DNA from: Ulva prolifera
Taxonomy: Eukaryota > Chlorophyta > Ulvophyceae > Ulvales > Ulvaceae
Reading direction: 5' to 3'
NCBI GenBank assembly: GCA_023078555.1
Contig: CM041201.1
Span: 3,231,713 to 3,295,712, forward strand
DNA length: 64,000 bases
This document shows positions 35,735-47,428 of the stretch, one piece after another (positions within the stretch are counted from its first letter, which is position 1; each line of letters begins with the position of its first letter). The notes beneath the pieces are model-generated. The model made no database searches. It worked only from the letters and a program-made list of their open reading frames with translations, and was not told the origin of the DNA. Position numbers and translations under genes: made by a program.

Positions 35735-38560
35735 CTACTTTGCGTCCTTATTCAGGGCGGTGTGGACTGCAAGCAAGTACTCCGACACAGCGGTGGACAT
35801 CCACTGTGACCTCCACGCCTGCACCCACCCGAGGTGGCCCCCGTGGGATGTCAGCACCGACACGATCTTGTCGTTCTGCCGAGCAAACGTGTGCCCAGCC
35901 ACAACGAGGGTCGGGTCAATCAGCGGATCGTCCATGGCGTTCATGCACAGCAGCGGGATCTGCGTGTCGGGGGCGCAGGCGATGCAGGACTGGCTCTTCC
36001 AGTACGACTGCACGTCGATCTGGTACAGGCGGGCGGTGATCACGGTGTCGATGTCCAGCACGCTGCGGCACCGCCTCACCTCGTGCTTGGCGATCTTCTC
36101 CCTACCGTGGAGATCGATCTCTTGAGCGCACTTCTGGAACAAGAGCTTCAGGTTGTGTGTCATTATCCTGTGCACACCATCGCTGCTCAGGGATGCATCA
36201 GGTGGAGGCGGATGACTGACACTCGATGCCAGAAGCTGAATGAAAACTCAATCTAAAGATGGAGGTGGCATGCATGCATGGCGCTGCAGTTGGCGAATCA
36301 TGATGGTCTTGTCACAGTGCGACACTGTCTCCAGGCCGTATCCAAGTACATGCAGACGGGCTCACAGGCCCTGAGTGCGCACCTGTCGAGCATCCAGGCG
36401 GTCTTCCTGATGTGGGTCAGTCCATGCGAGATGTCGTATCCGTTTGCCACTGACACTGCGGCCTTCAGCGGGCACTGCGAGCCTGTCTCCCCGACATACT
36501 TCATCAGGCAGTTACTCCCGGCAGAAAAGCCGACCGCATACACATGAGGGTTGCCCTTTGAGAGAACATGCTGCACAACCTGCAGCAGACACGGTCAACC
36601 TGTCATCGATCATGGAGAACACAGTCTGCAGGCCGGAACCGATCACAGCACACAGCACACAGCAGCCGGCGGTCATCCATCACAGGCCTCTGCAGTAAGA
36701 CAGCTTCTTCCGCTGCCTTCGTCCCATTACAAGAGAGGAGCTGCGCCGTGACAATGCATGCCAGAGGCAGAACCCAAGCTGGACTGCCACACCTCGTGCA
36801 TGTCTTCGAGGTCGCTGTACATCGGCCAAGGCCGCTTCTGGCGGTCAGGCGATGGTACGCAGCCAGTCCCTGGGCCCGAGCCGATGTCTGCCAACTCAAC
36901 AGCCTCGGTGCCCCTCGGAGAGGGTACCTCACAGGCCCATTCGCTGACCTCTGCATCCACGACCTCTTGCACCGTGCTGCGGATGCCTGACTTGTCTCGG
37001 TGGCCTCTGCGGTTGTACACGACGGCCGTCCAGCCATTCTCGCAGCTCTTCGAGACCATGCGGCGCATATAGGGCTCCTTGCTGTGTCCCGCTGCAACAC
37101 CGCCAGACGTCGAGCGTATCTGAAGCCTCGATTTGCTCAGCAAACGAGTGACACGAGAACCCTGTGCCTCACACGTACAGTAATCACAGCCGCACTTGCG
37201 AGGTCCAGGTAAAACACAGATAGTGGTGGCGGTATGTGCGTCTTGTGCGACCCTGGCAGCTGGCACTCAGCCAAACATTCGCGCCGGCAGAGGCGATGAT
37301 GCTTAGGCGTTACTTGAGCTTGGAACAGGTCGCACCAAGGCAGTAGCGAGGTGCCACGAGACAGTATGAAGTGTACACTCGTCAGACACATTCTATTTGA
37401 TTAAAGTCTGTGGCAGCACCAGGGTGCGTGGCTGCCAGGGCACGGGCATGGCCGTACCTATTCCATGCAGGATAATGAGAACCGGGGCATCTTCCCGTAC
37501 TTGAGTTGGGTCCGAAGCCCAGTCTAGAACCACATCACCGCCGTCGTTCATCTGCAGTACCTCAGGGAAGTAGTGCACCTCTGGAGCTGGGCACATGATG
37601 GCCATGAACAGCTGCAGGATAGGGCCTCGGGCCCAGAAGGGCGCAGTGAACTCCCGCAGTGTCCGCAGCTGCTTGACCACGCTCCTGCATTGCAGGGATA
37701 CAGAAAGTCGTGATCTCGGGATACATAGGGTGCTTCACACAACAACTGCGCAGCAAGGTCACATGTGCGAGCGGACGTTTTGTTCAGCGGTCTGGTGATC
37801 CTGTTGCTGTAAGGGAACGGCCTTCGTGCCTGTGTTGCCGCTTCTAGCCACGAGGGTGCCTCAAAGCAAGCTTACTGGAATTGCCATGCTAACAAACGCT
37901 AGAAAAAGATGTTGAAGACGCGACTGGAGCATCCCAACAAACCAGGCAGCGCACTATCATTGCGGGGACGGGCGCACAGTTGACTACACGTGTTGCCGTT
38001 TATCTGTGCTGTGCGCGATGGGCACACGCTGACGTACACGACAGCGACGTGGACCTACACCCTGCTCCTGCAACCACGTTTCGATACAGCATTGTTTCAG
38101 TACATCAACCAGGTATTACCTATGCTATCTACGATTTGACGTGCGATCGCCTCAGCTGTCGGGACGCCGTGCGTCGCTGCGCACGACCCCGAACCGCTGA
38201 ATAGCCGTGCTAAGGATAGTCATGATGTGCCCAAATATGGTGTCGATATTGTGATTGCGTTCGAATTGAGAGCTTTTGGTCGCAATTCTTTGTGGTCTGT
38301 CTTGGTGCCATGCAACCCGAGCTCTTGTGACTCGCTCATGCAGTCGCTAAATGGATCGAAAGAAGCGCAGAAAAGATCTGTGAATAACGGGAAAACTCAA
38401 GTCAGCAGGAATGGGGATCACACGTGTTCAGGGGAGTTTTGCAGAACTGGAAGTCGGTGTAGACACTCCCATCTGCCGAGACGATGTCTTTCACAAGCCG
38501 AACAAAGGACTCGCAAATCGAGTACACGACAAGAGCCGGGACATACAACGCAACTACCAT
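35735..38560 (-). CDS. Alpha/beta hydrolase, EMB8 / ABHD1-3 (YheT) family
   Basis: A membrane-anchored alpha/beta hydrolase, probably acting on lipids. Exons are 38560-38424, 37684-37458, about 37119-36793, 36579-36326 and 36167-35735. Exon 1 encodes an N-terminal membrane segment (MVVALYVPALVVYSICESFV). The catalytic triad can be read: nucleophile Ser in GFSAGSN, acidic residue in NAMDDPLIDP, and His in SHGGHLGW. The oxyanion region is LIILHGIG and the VVYNRRGH strand is typical. An insertion of about 45 residues after VVYNRRGH (starting DKSGIRSTVQEVVDAEVSEW) precedes the usual DLEDMHEVV. The exon 2 to 3 junction does not close in phase with the best visible sites, so a boundary or a tiny exon is missed there; the other joins are exact. 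Confidence 0.85.
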
Positions 38561-39871
38561 GATGCAATGGATCAGCGAAGTAGCGTGTCTGGCACTCACA
38601 TTTATCAGAGAATGGAGATGGTGCCGGCTCGAACATGCGACCGGGACATATGGCACATGCTTGCGACAACTGTGAAAAGCAGCTGAGCCTAATGTCTCCT
38701 CCGTCTTCGGATCGACCGCATACTGTGGGCATTGTTTCGCAACAGCCCATATTTGAGATGGCGCATGCGCAGTGCCAAACGTCCCAACGCCACGACTTTC
38801 GATGGTCCCCATGCATGCCCGCAGATGAACAGAGCAGATGTTCTGCCATTGATGCCACGTTGTAGATATATAGCTATGTCGCTTTGTGACGATGCACTGC
38901 TGGATCCATCTTCGCCTTGCAACAGGGAGCTGGTGTGTACATACAAATCTGCGTCAGCTGTCCTCGCTGGCGCCTGGCTGACCATGCCCATGCACAGCTG
39001 TGTCATCAGCAAATTCTTGCAGGCAAAATGTAAGCCAACAATCGACACGAGAATTCGACCCTAGGCAGATGCGCAGCATTTTATATGCTTCGCCCATTCT
39101 AACAGCATGCAGTGATGATGTTGAGGTTGTGCTGTGATGCTCATGGCCTGTGGACTCACACATGCGTGCAATGGGTGGCCGGCCGGAATTTGCAGCACGC
39201 ATGAATGGCAGCACAAATTAGACATATAGCAGCTCGGTACTCGCGGCCCGTAATTGCCCGGCCTTTTAACAAATTGTCACACCTGCCCCTGCCTCTCCAC
39301 TGTGATGCTGGTTCGTCTACTCGTGCAAGATTCACAATAACACCGACATCGACAATCACAGCACTCAGCAATATTTTCACACGGTCAAGCGAGGCACTAC
39401 AGCGGCCGCGATCGCAACAGAATGCAGCAACACACTATGCCTACTATATGCTACAAGGGCAGCTATAGCCCATCATCTCATGCTCTACAAAGTGCTGTGA
39501 AGTTGGGGCCCCGTCTTGCACATTACCGTTCATCCGCTGCAGCTATCGCTGCGGATCGGGCGTGCCCTCGCAATTTCCACGCGGTGTTTACAAGTTCTCC
39601 CCTGCTCTGTGGTGGCTTGGGGTGCGCTGTGCACGCCTGCTGGCTGCTCTGCTACTCATTTGGCCCAAACTATGGATTCTCGATGGTTAGCTTCCATTCT
39701 AGCCGCTTGGCACCGGGGTGCTGCATGTTACTTGGCCCACCATCTGCTCACTTGTGCATAAACACCGACTCATCTATGCGCTTTCATTTCATATCTGGAT
39801 TGGACAACTTCAACACATCCAGTGTTTGGCTGCAACCAAGTACTTTCGAGGACAAAGGTCCAGGTAGGTGT
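38561..39871. other. Gene-poor stretch upstream of the hydrolase
   Basis: About 1.3 kb with only short ORFs. Probably the promoter and 5' untranslated region of the hydrolase plus non-coding DNA. Confidence 0.45.
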
Positions 39872-40240
39872 TTAACGAGCTGTTCTTACCATTAGTAGTT
39901 CCAACGGGGCCTTGTGACCAAGTATTTTGACTGCAATGGTATGCAGTATGTCTGCCTTTCCTGCCATTTGCAGTGGCCCGGGCTCATGTTGTCTGTAGTG
40001 CCATTTGGCCTGCAGCCTTGTCCATGGACGCAGGGACTGGAATGTTGATAGCTTGTCAGTGACACAGCCAAACAGCGTCGAGGACGGTGACAGCTGATGG
40101 CAGTTCAAGAACAGGTGTACCGCCGTCCTCTCAGCAAGACATAGTGACACCTGTGGAGTGCATCTGCCGTAGTGCATAGGCCCGAGTCTCTCGACGGGAT
40201 CTACTGCATGTGTGCACAAACAAGACAGCGAGGACCACAC
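39872..40240 (-). mobile_element. Possible LINE remnant with a reverse-transcriptase zinc-finger-like motif
   Basis: An open minus-strand frame of about 120 codons contains RCTPQVSLCLAERTAVHLFL followed by NC. This resembles the zf-RVT domain that follows reverse transcriptases of plant LINE elements (C..C, E-T-x-x-H-L-F-x-x-C). No reverse transcriptase or endonuclease is visible around it, so at most it is a fragment. Confidence 0.3.
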
Positions 40241-41018
40241 TAAATCGAATGTAATGCTGGTTTAAGCCCAGTCAGGCAAGCTGCTCCATCAACCCCAACC
40301 CCAACACGCCGCTGCGAACTGTTTACAAATGGGCCCCCACTCTCGCAATCACACCGTCAAGCAGTGACTTGCTGTTTGAAAGAATTGTGGGGCCATGCTG
40401 ACCAGCAAACATCAGCAAGCTGGAGATGGTCTGGGGAGACGGTCCCGCCATTGTTGTGTGTCATGTCAAGACATCTGCATCACCATGAACCGTGAAACAA
40501 GGTGCACCGGAAACCAGACAACAGAGGCCCAAATACCGACTAGCTGCTGGCAGTGCCTCCCGGGCGGGGCTCTAATGGCAGCGTAGCGGCTACGAGACGA
40601 CAGCTCCAACAGCAGGCCCAGCTGCTTCCCATGGCCACTGGTCGGCCACTGTGTAGCAATCCGTATGTCTGCAAAATGGCGTCAAGGTCGAGTGTTGTCC
40701 CTTTACGTCACAAGTAAAGCTCGTCCAAACTCGGCAGTGTCCCTGGTGATCGGCTGTTGCACCTATGATATGGCGCGGGTGGACACGCAATCGGCTGTAC
40801 TGATGGCGTCTCAGCACAGTCGTTCCTGGCCCTGTTGGGCCACCAGCTGAGCTGCCTTGTCCATCACGCTGTATCAATTGGTTTTTGCTGCAATTCAAGA
40901 CAGCCGCTGGCATGCTCTGCGTGATTCAGTGCAGACTGGTGCTGCCCCAACAGGTTCGAAGAGTCCACCTAAAGGCCGGCCATTGCACATGCCAACACAT
41001 CTACAAACACGGTCTGCA
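40241..41018. other. Intergenic, nothing supported
   Basis: No recognisable exon or repeat between the LINE-like fragment and the REI1 3' end. Confidence 0.45.
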
Positions 41019-41023
41019 TTACA
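41019..41023 (-). terminator. TGTAA poly(A) signal of the REI1 gene
   Basis: Minus-strand TGTAA 78 bases after the REI1 stop. Confidence 0.5.
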
Positions 41024-41100
41024 CAAACGCTCATGTCTGTCACTCACACCGTATCACTGCCACAGTGCCATCCGGTACAAACTCAAGTACAGCGCAAACA

Positions 41101-42318
41101 CTAATGCGTGCAGTTCTTGGGTAAGTTGTAGATCTTCTCGTTCGCCATCTGGCTCTTGAGCCGGCCCCATTCCCTCCGTCGATCATGCTTCAGCCGTTGC
41201 ACTCGTTTCTGGACTTCCTCCTTCGTTACCTCAGGCACGCCCATGTCATTGTACGCTAGCAGAACTTGCCGCCTCGCCTGCTGCCGTACCTCCAGCGGCC
41301 GGTGATTCTGCCGGTATGCATACTTGAACTCCCGGCACCCCAGCACTTGCACGCTATGCTTCCCAGGCTTCTGAACATACAGCTCGAACCCATTTGTCGA
41401 CACGTTTGGGAGTGCCAGCGCGTCTGACTCGTCCATCTCTCTGCACGTCCAGCGTCAAATCAGAATGTATGGGCCGCCGAGGCATCCATACCTTGGCCAC
41501 CAAGTGCTTGTCAGCTTTGGCTACTTCCCGAACTCATCAGATTCCGCAGCTGTAACTGTGGCCCACACGTGTGCAACGATAAAGATTTGGGGTTGTCTAG
41601 AGGGCCAAGTGTTGCATAGCGATTGGCCACCGTGGGTATCTCAATCACCTGTTGTCCCGAGCCTGTGTTGTGAAGAAGCCAGGAAGGCAAGCTATGGGCT
41701 GTGCAAGGGCCTGAGAAACAGACACTTGGCACAAACGCGCCTCAGGTCTGACCTAGTAGGTCAGACGCCGCCTGACTGTTCCGGCTGTGCTGGAAATACA
41801 CACACAGAGCTCACCAGACCGTGATGGGGAGACGCACGGATAGTCATAGTAGTCGTCGTACTCATCCTCGTTGCCATCGTAGCACATGGTGCACTTGTTG
41901 GAGTCGATCATGTGGCGCTGCGCCGCATGAAGGCTGCCAAATCTCTTGGCCTCCTCATCCAAGCCGCTGGTGTACAACGGCTGGTGCCCATATCGCAGCT
42001 TAGCTCCAAGGTATCTGCATGCGCAACAACCTTGGCCATGCATCTCAGTGGTACAGACATGCTGGAGTGAACCAACCCCCTGTGGATGCAGATGTGAAGA
42101 GGCACAGAACGCTCCGCACGTGGCTGGAGCATGCCCTGCGCTGCAGATCACAGGATTTCTGGCTGCAGTGTCCTATATGAGAGCATGCATGCACTGGCCT
42201 GACATGCTTTGCTTCTATGGCATCATTTGCCCTAACAAAAACGACCAGGCCATCGCTGCCTGATGGCCCCCCGGACATTGCAGGTGCAACAAACACAGAA
42301 GAGCCCCTGTCATGAATT

Positions 42319-42365
<47 letters not shown>

Positions 42366-43953
42366 AAATATATTCGAACTTTCAGCTATTCGTTCCTGCA
42401 GTGAGCGCAGGGTACAACAACGGACTACTGATCGTTGTGCTGCATTCACTGTGCCGTGACACACATGCACCTGGGCACGTCTGCAGGACGCATGCAGGTT
42501 GATGGCGGGAGTACATTGGCAGTGCAATGCAGAGCACTGGCTGAAGCTACAAGCATTCTTGTTAAAAAAAAAGTGCAAGCAAGTGCAGGCCACACAGATG
42601 AGTGCTTGCAGCGAGTACAACACGCAGGTGAAAAAAAAAAGGGGAGCCCAACGTGCCAGCTTAGCCAATCGCTTGCTAAGTGTTCTAGAGATTGTGCCCA
42701 GTACATGTTGCAGCATCGTGTGATGTGGATGGTTCCAGCAGTCCTGGTCACTCCCGGCTGTCAAAGCGAGCAACGTCTCTGTGGGTGTTGGTGGGATTCA
42801 TTCATGCGGGAAGCTGCCCTGTCGCTGGGAGATCGCACTTTATGAGACCCTCGGGATCTTGCAAGTACTCTGCATCTGGTAGAAAGAAGCCAAACTTCTT
42901 GTACATATACCTCAGATTGTCATCCAGCGACGAGCTCAAATGATTGTCGAACAGGCTCTGGCAAATATCCCACTCGTCCCAGGACGCAGCATCTGTGTCC
43001 TCCTGCATGTCGTGGGCCCCCGCAGGATAAACCTGGCTGCTAGCAGCCCCAACGATCTCAGCCTGCAGAGACACACATGTGTGAACACACAGCACAGAGA
43101 GCAAAGTGAAGTTTCAGCTCAAGCAGCGCCTGGTAAATTCGTTAGTCGACGCGATCAATAGGGCGTACAGTTGCAAGGGTGTCATCGTCAATCTGGCTGT
43201 CTGTCTCCCAACCAGAGGATTCGCCGTCATCATCCTCATCGGAATCAATTTGTTGAGCCCGCTGCGCTTCATCAACTGCCAATTTTGATAAATGCTGTTG
43301 CAGGCGCGCCACTTGTACGCCGTGATTTGTGCCGTTCGGCCGAGCAGTGTCTGCAGCCCTTCGTGGCACAGTCTTTGGTGGTGGGGCCGTTTCCATGTTT
43401 GCTTTCTTCAGAGCAGCCTTGAACTTTTGCGTCTTTGTATGGTTCTCATACGTTCCTTCCGACTGGAACTTCTTGTTTGTCAAAGGGCAGATATACACTA
43501 CATCCGCGGACTGCTGCTGCAGTGAAGACAGATGCGAACGTCGGGCCTCGAACCATTCAGCCGTCACCGGAGGAAGACCTACAATCAACGCGCTCATAAG
43601 CAATGAACATACATTAAGAATCAGTACAGTTAATGCCAACTAGTCGCGTTGCAGTGGTCCGTCGGAAGCCACAGCGATGATGCCATGCGGCGAGATGCGC
43701 TTCTACGGATCAAACGCGACAACAGTACACCCTTCTCAAACACATGTGATCGTTAGTTTGGTGGGCTTTCGCCTGGGATGCGCAAGACACACGCAAGCAT
43801 TGCTCACAATCGCTGTCTCGGACGCGACACACCCGCAACCTTGCGCTTCAGGTTGTAGCGATGCAGATCCGATTTGTAATGCTCTGCCAGCGACTCTTTG
43901 TTAGTGAACACAGTACCGCTAGTGCTACAGTACACGCCATCATTCGCGTCCAT
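41101..43953 (-). CDS. REI1: Cytoplasmic 60S ribosome biogenesis factor REI1 / ZNF622
   Basis: REI1 releases and recycles factors from the cytoplasmic pre-60S subunit. Five exons (43953-43833, 43578-43169, 43062-42839, 42014-41838, 41440-41101) join exactly to 423 residues. The order matches the family: HYKSDLHRYNLKRKVAGLPP, VYICPLTNKKFQSEGTYENH, an acidic segment, then FGFFLPDAEYLQDPEGLIKY, LHAAQRHMIDSNKC and DEYDDYYDYPEMDESDALAL. The C-terminus has basic helices. Several zinc-ligand positions are absent. Finger 1 has C-S-T-S instead of CxxC. Finger 2 lacks the second Cys and the last His. The third finger has CQSLF and NLRYMYKKF where Cys and His are expected. The fold may be kept by related non-zinc packing, or these fingers are lost. 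Confidence 0.92.
42323..42360. repeat. (AT)19 microsatellite
   Basis: A perfect AT dinucleotide run inside the intron between REI1 exons 3 and 4. Confidence 0.97.
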
Positions 43954-44416
43954 TGCCAATGCTTGAAGTACTCGATCGCAACCTAGTCGTGAGTTCCGCG
44001 CGATGTCGGAATATCCGCATTCGTATGTTGTCGTAGACTTATCGAATCCTGTGTCGCATTTCTCCAACCGGCACAACACGACGTTGCGCTGCCGCGTGGC
44101 CCATGAGGCTGACGCAACGCCCATGTGCTGACAGACCGTTCCCGAATCTTCCGGGATTGAGTGTGAAGGTGCAGCGGCGGTGTGACATCCGGAGACCTGT
44201 GCACGCGAGAGCCTCGCGAGGAATGCACAAACAAATCCGTCTTCATGTGACATGAATGTTTCTCCATAAGCTCGATTACGCTTTCATGCAGTCCATGATA
44301 CGCAAGGGCGTCATGGTATTTTGCGAGCTGTGGCCCAACGTTCTATACACCTAAGAACAGATATCCGCTACCTGGATATTTGGGGAGGCATATGAGATTC
44401 CTGCAGAGGGGCGGCT
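43954..44416. other. REI1 upstream region
   Basis: Presumed REI1 promoter and 5' untranslated region. The in-frame extension upstream of ATG 43953 shows no conserved coding. Confidence 0.4.
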
Positions 44417-44440
44417 GGGGAGGGGGGGGGGGGGGAGGGG
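44417..44440 (+). repeat. Poly-G tract with G-quadruplex potential
   Basis: A run of 14 G residues flanked by two further GGGG blocks on the plus strand, enough for one intramolecular quadruplex. Confidence 0.85.
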
Positions 44441-44480
44441 TAAATGACCTGCACAGTGTTGTACCTCAGTGTATGTATGT

Positions 44481-44590
44481 ATGTATGCATGATTACATAG
44501 ATACACATTACATTATTACATTATATTATTATTACATTATATTACATATTACATTATTACATTATACATATTACATACATATGATTACAT
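44481..44590. repeat. AT-rich low-complexity array of ATTACAT-type units
   Basis: Irregular tandem ATTACAT, ATTATAT and ATACAT units directly after a short GTAT run, next to the poly-G tract. Confidence 0.8.
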
Positions 44591-45802
44591 ACTCAGTGTG
44601 GTGGAGGCCAGACTAGGTGGGTACGCAATTCATCTTGTGTTACATGGACAAAGACTGGGAGGAAAATGGCACCGCGGAAATTGCGTGCAGGTTGAATACA
44701 GGAGCACAGCAGACCCGGGCTGCTGCAATCGTCCGAAGCAGAACAATGCATGCAGCTGCTCGCCACCACCCCCATGCATCCCACCCCGCGCCCCGCACAC
44801 GCAACACATGCACCCACACCCACGCATGCAAACGCCCTAGTGCCATGAGTGAGTGAGCGGATTTGCGCCTGGATTCCGAGAAACGGCTCGATGCCCGGCC
44901 TCTGTCGTTTTTAACTACAAACGCCCACACAATCACACGCCCCGGCGGGCCATTGCGTGTGCTGTGGCTGGGGCGGGGCTGTGGCTGGGGCGGGCATGGG
45001 CTCGAGCGCTGGGTGGCGACGTTGATGCTAGACTGATGTGCTGCACAGGGGCGGCCCTGCTCGGGCGTGGGGGCTAGCCGCAGCTGCGGCGGGCCCCAGG
45101 CATTCCATGTGGCCGGCAGGGTTGCCGGGTGGTCCGGTCGAGCCAGCCCGGCCACACAGGAGGCGGCCGGTTTGTTCTGTGTTCGGGGCGACATGTGATT
45201 GGGGCATGTGGGGAGAGGCGGGCGCGCATATGCGTGCGCGCTGCCGTGGAGTGATTGCTACAAGGTCAATGGTAGGCCTTAGCACCGCTAGGCAATGCAC
45301 GCGGCATGGAGTGTGTGTGTCCACATTTGACCTGCTGTGCATGAAGGCTGTGGGCGGAATCGACATGTGTCCGCTACCGCTGACGCCGGTGGCGTCGGCA
45401 TTGTTGTTCGTTGCTGCGGCGGTGCGACCTGCCTCTGCAAATTTGACTTTGTGGCGCAAACACACGGGCGTTGTCCCGTTGCCTGCTTTGCCTGTTGTCT
45501 GCGCAATGCTATCAAACTCAGATGAGCAACAGGATGTCCTGGCAATTGTTATCTCAAGAAGTAATGTTCCCATTGCACTCTCTTCCGCCAACGCCGCCTG
45601 CCCACTCAGCCAATTGGCGATGCCATGAGGCGCATATACAGAACGTGATTTCAATGCAAAAACGGACGCCCTAGGTCATGTATGGTAGAAATTGTGTACA
45701 CATGCATGTGCTGCTTTTGCGTAGCCAATGGGAAGCAGTTCATGACACTCCAGCCACACCTTCCTTGCACGCACCAACCCTTTCAGCGTGTGCAGTGTAG
45801 AT

Positions 45803-45846
45803 GCATGCTGGTGGTGAGAGATGAGTGTCTATTAACACCAGCATGC
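45803..45846. repeat. 11-bp perfect inverted repeat
   Basis: GCATGCTGGTG at 45803-45813 pairs with CACCAGCATGC at 45836-45846 around a 22-base loop. Confidence 0.8.
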
Positions 45847-45884
45847 GATCACACTCCACACACACTCACGCAGGGAGTGACCCC

Positions 45885-45915
45885 ACCCAACACCGTATGT
45901 AAAGTAGTGTTGGGT
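45885..45915 (+). repeat. 9-bp hairpin with TGTAA in its loop
   Basis: ACCCAACAC (45885-45893) pairs with GTGTTGGGT (45907-45915). The 13-base loop includes TGTAA, the algal poly(A) signal, so this could be an RNA 3' end on the plus strand. Confidence 0.55.
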
Positions 45916-47428
45916 CGCCTAGCAGCCTTCTCAGGGCTATTGTTTTCATGATTTAGACCTGATTATTTGGCATTATGTTCTGTAGTTGGGCTTGACAGCC
46001 CTTGCCTGTGCTGGGTCGTCAAGCTCAATTACATGACCGGCAAGCAGCATTTGGTGCATGTGATGTAGGGAGCATACGCGATGCAGTGCACACACGAGAG
46101 CTCAACTGCAGCGATCAGGTTGCAGAGCGCGCGAATGACCTGTGTCCGGTTGCAGGTCTCGAGGCTGCAGACCGGCACCACCCACTGGCGGTGGGGGGTG
46201 GCTGTTGCAAACGTTGGTGAACAAGAAACCTAGCGCGGAGACACGCCGCACGATCGGAGCAGTGGGCATTGTAAAAGCTGCCGTGCAGGCTTGTGATATA
46301 TTGGCAGTACCAGAATGCTGGATTCGTTGATTGACACAAAAATGCCAGGCGTAGTATATCATTGCAAACAGATTGCTTCTGCACGCCATTGACTTTTCCC
46401 TGTCACTGAAAATGATGTTGCTTCTCTGTCTCTAGAGCTGATACAGTGGCGACTGTGACGGCGGATGAGAACAAATTCTGGCACAGATGCTGCTGTCATT
46501 TTTGGTGTCGAGGCATGAGGATGTGGAGACATTACAGATGTGTGAGGGAAACAGCCTGTGCGCTTTGGCATGTATGATGACAATGGCATGACAACAAAGT
46601 CTGAACGGTCATGTAGGGCCGGGCCAGTGACACAATGCACTATTCCTTTCATCAATTCAGCATGTATATCAATATCAAGTCAATATGTACATTCTGCTAA
46701 CAATTGGTTGAATCACCATTGTTATTGGTTGCTGCAATTTTGGAATGGGGAGCAGGCACGTGCATGATATATTGTCTATTAGCTACGCAGTATGCTCCTC
46801 GGAGTGTAGCAATATCTGCAGTTACTTTCTGCAGATGTGTAAACTCCACCTCTACAGGTGCACTACGCCACTGCAGTTAACAACGGATAACGTGTCTTTC
46901 TTTGGGAAAAGAACCGTATTGACAACGCATCACTCTCCAGTACTGCATGCAGCAGATGATGATGCGCATTGTTCATGGCATATTCTGTAATCAGGCATAC
47001 ACAACGAGAACATGGTGTGGCATCGGTCAATGTCTCAGTGATAGTCAAGGACATGTAGCATGTAGGGCATGTGGGAGATGTGCAATGAGAAGGTCAGTAT
47101 GCAACACAGTTGGCTACTCCAAACTCCCTGTGCATCTGCAGAGTGTGATTTGTCGCCGCCTGGTTACTGAACATCAGAGCCTACTGAAACGTGACGTGAG
47201 GAGGCATATTCATCAGTCCTGTGAGGAAGAATCACCTGGGACTCACTAGCAACGGTACACGGGTGAGCGAGACTCCAGCAGCACGCACATCAAAAAGCAG
47301 GAGTCTGCAGCACCACAGCATATCAATGATATGTGACCTCGTCATTGTACGCGGCTGTGTAGACTCTGATCCCCGTTTACTGGCCGATCTGATGTCGGCA
47401 TACTCAATACTCTACATCAGGGTGTAAT

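Larger units (their letters stand above)
44591..47428. other. Gene-poor 2.8 kb
   Basis: A GC-rich stretch with long but unrecognised ORFs on both strands (about 44640-45650) is followed by AT-richer DNA without supported exons. It contains two inverted repeats near 45803-45915. Confidence 0.45.

Noticed and set aside
44640..45654. Long ORFs on both strands (184-208 codons)
   Set aside because: GC-rich DNA with overlapping ORFs, no recognisable domain and no splice evidence; could still hide a species-specific gene.
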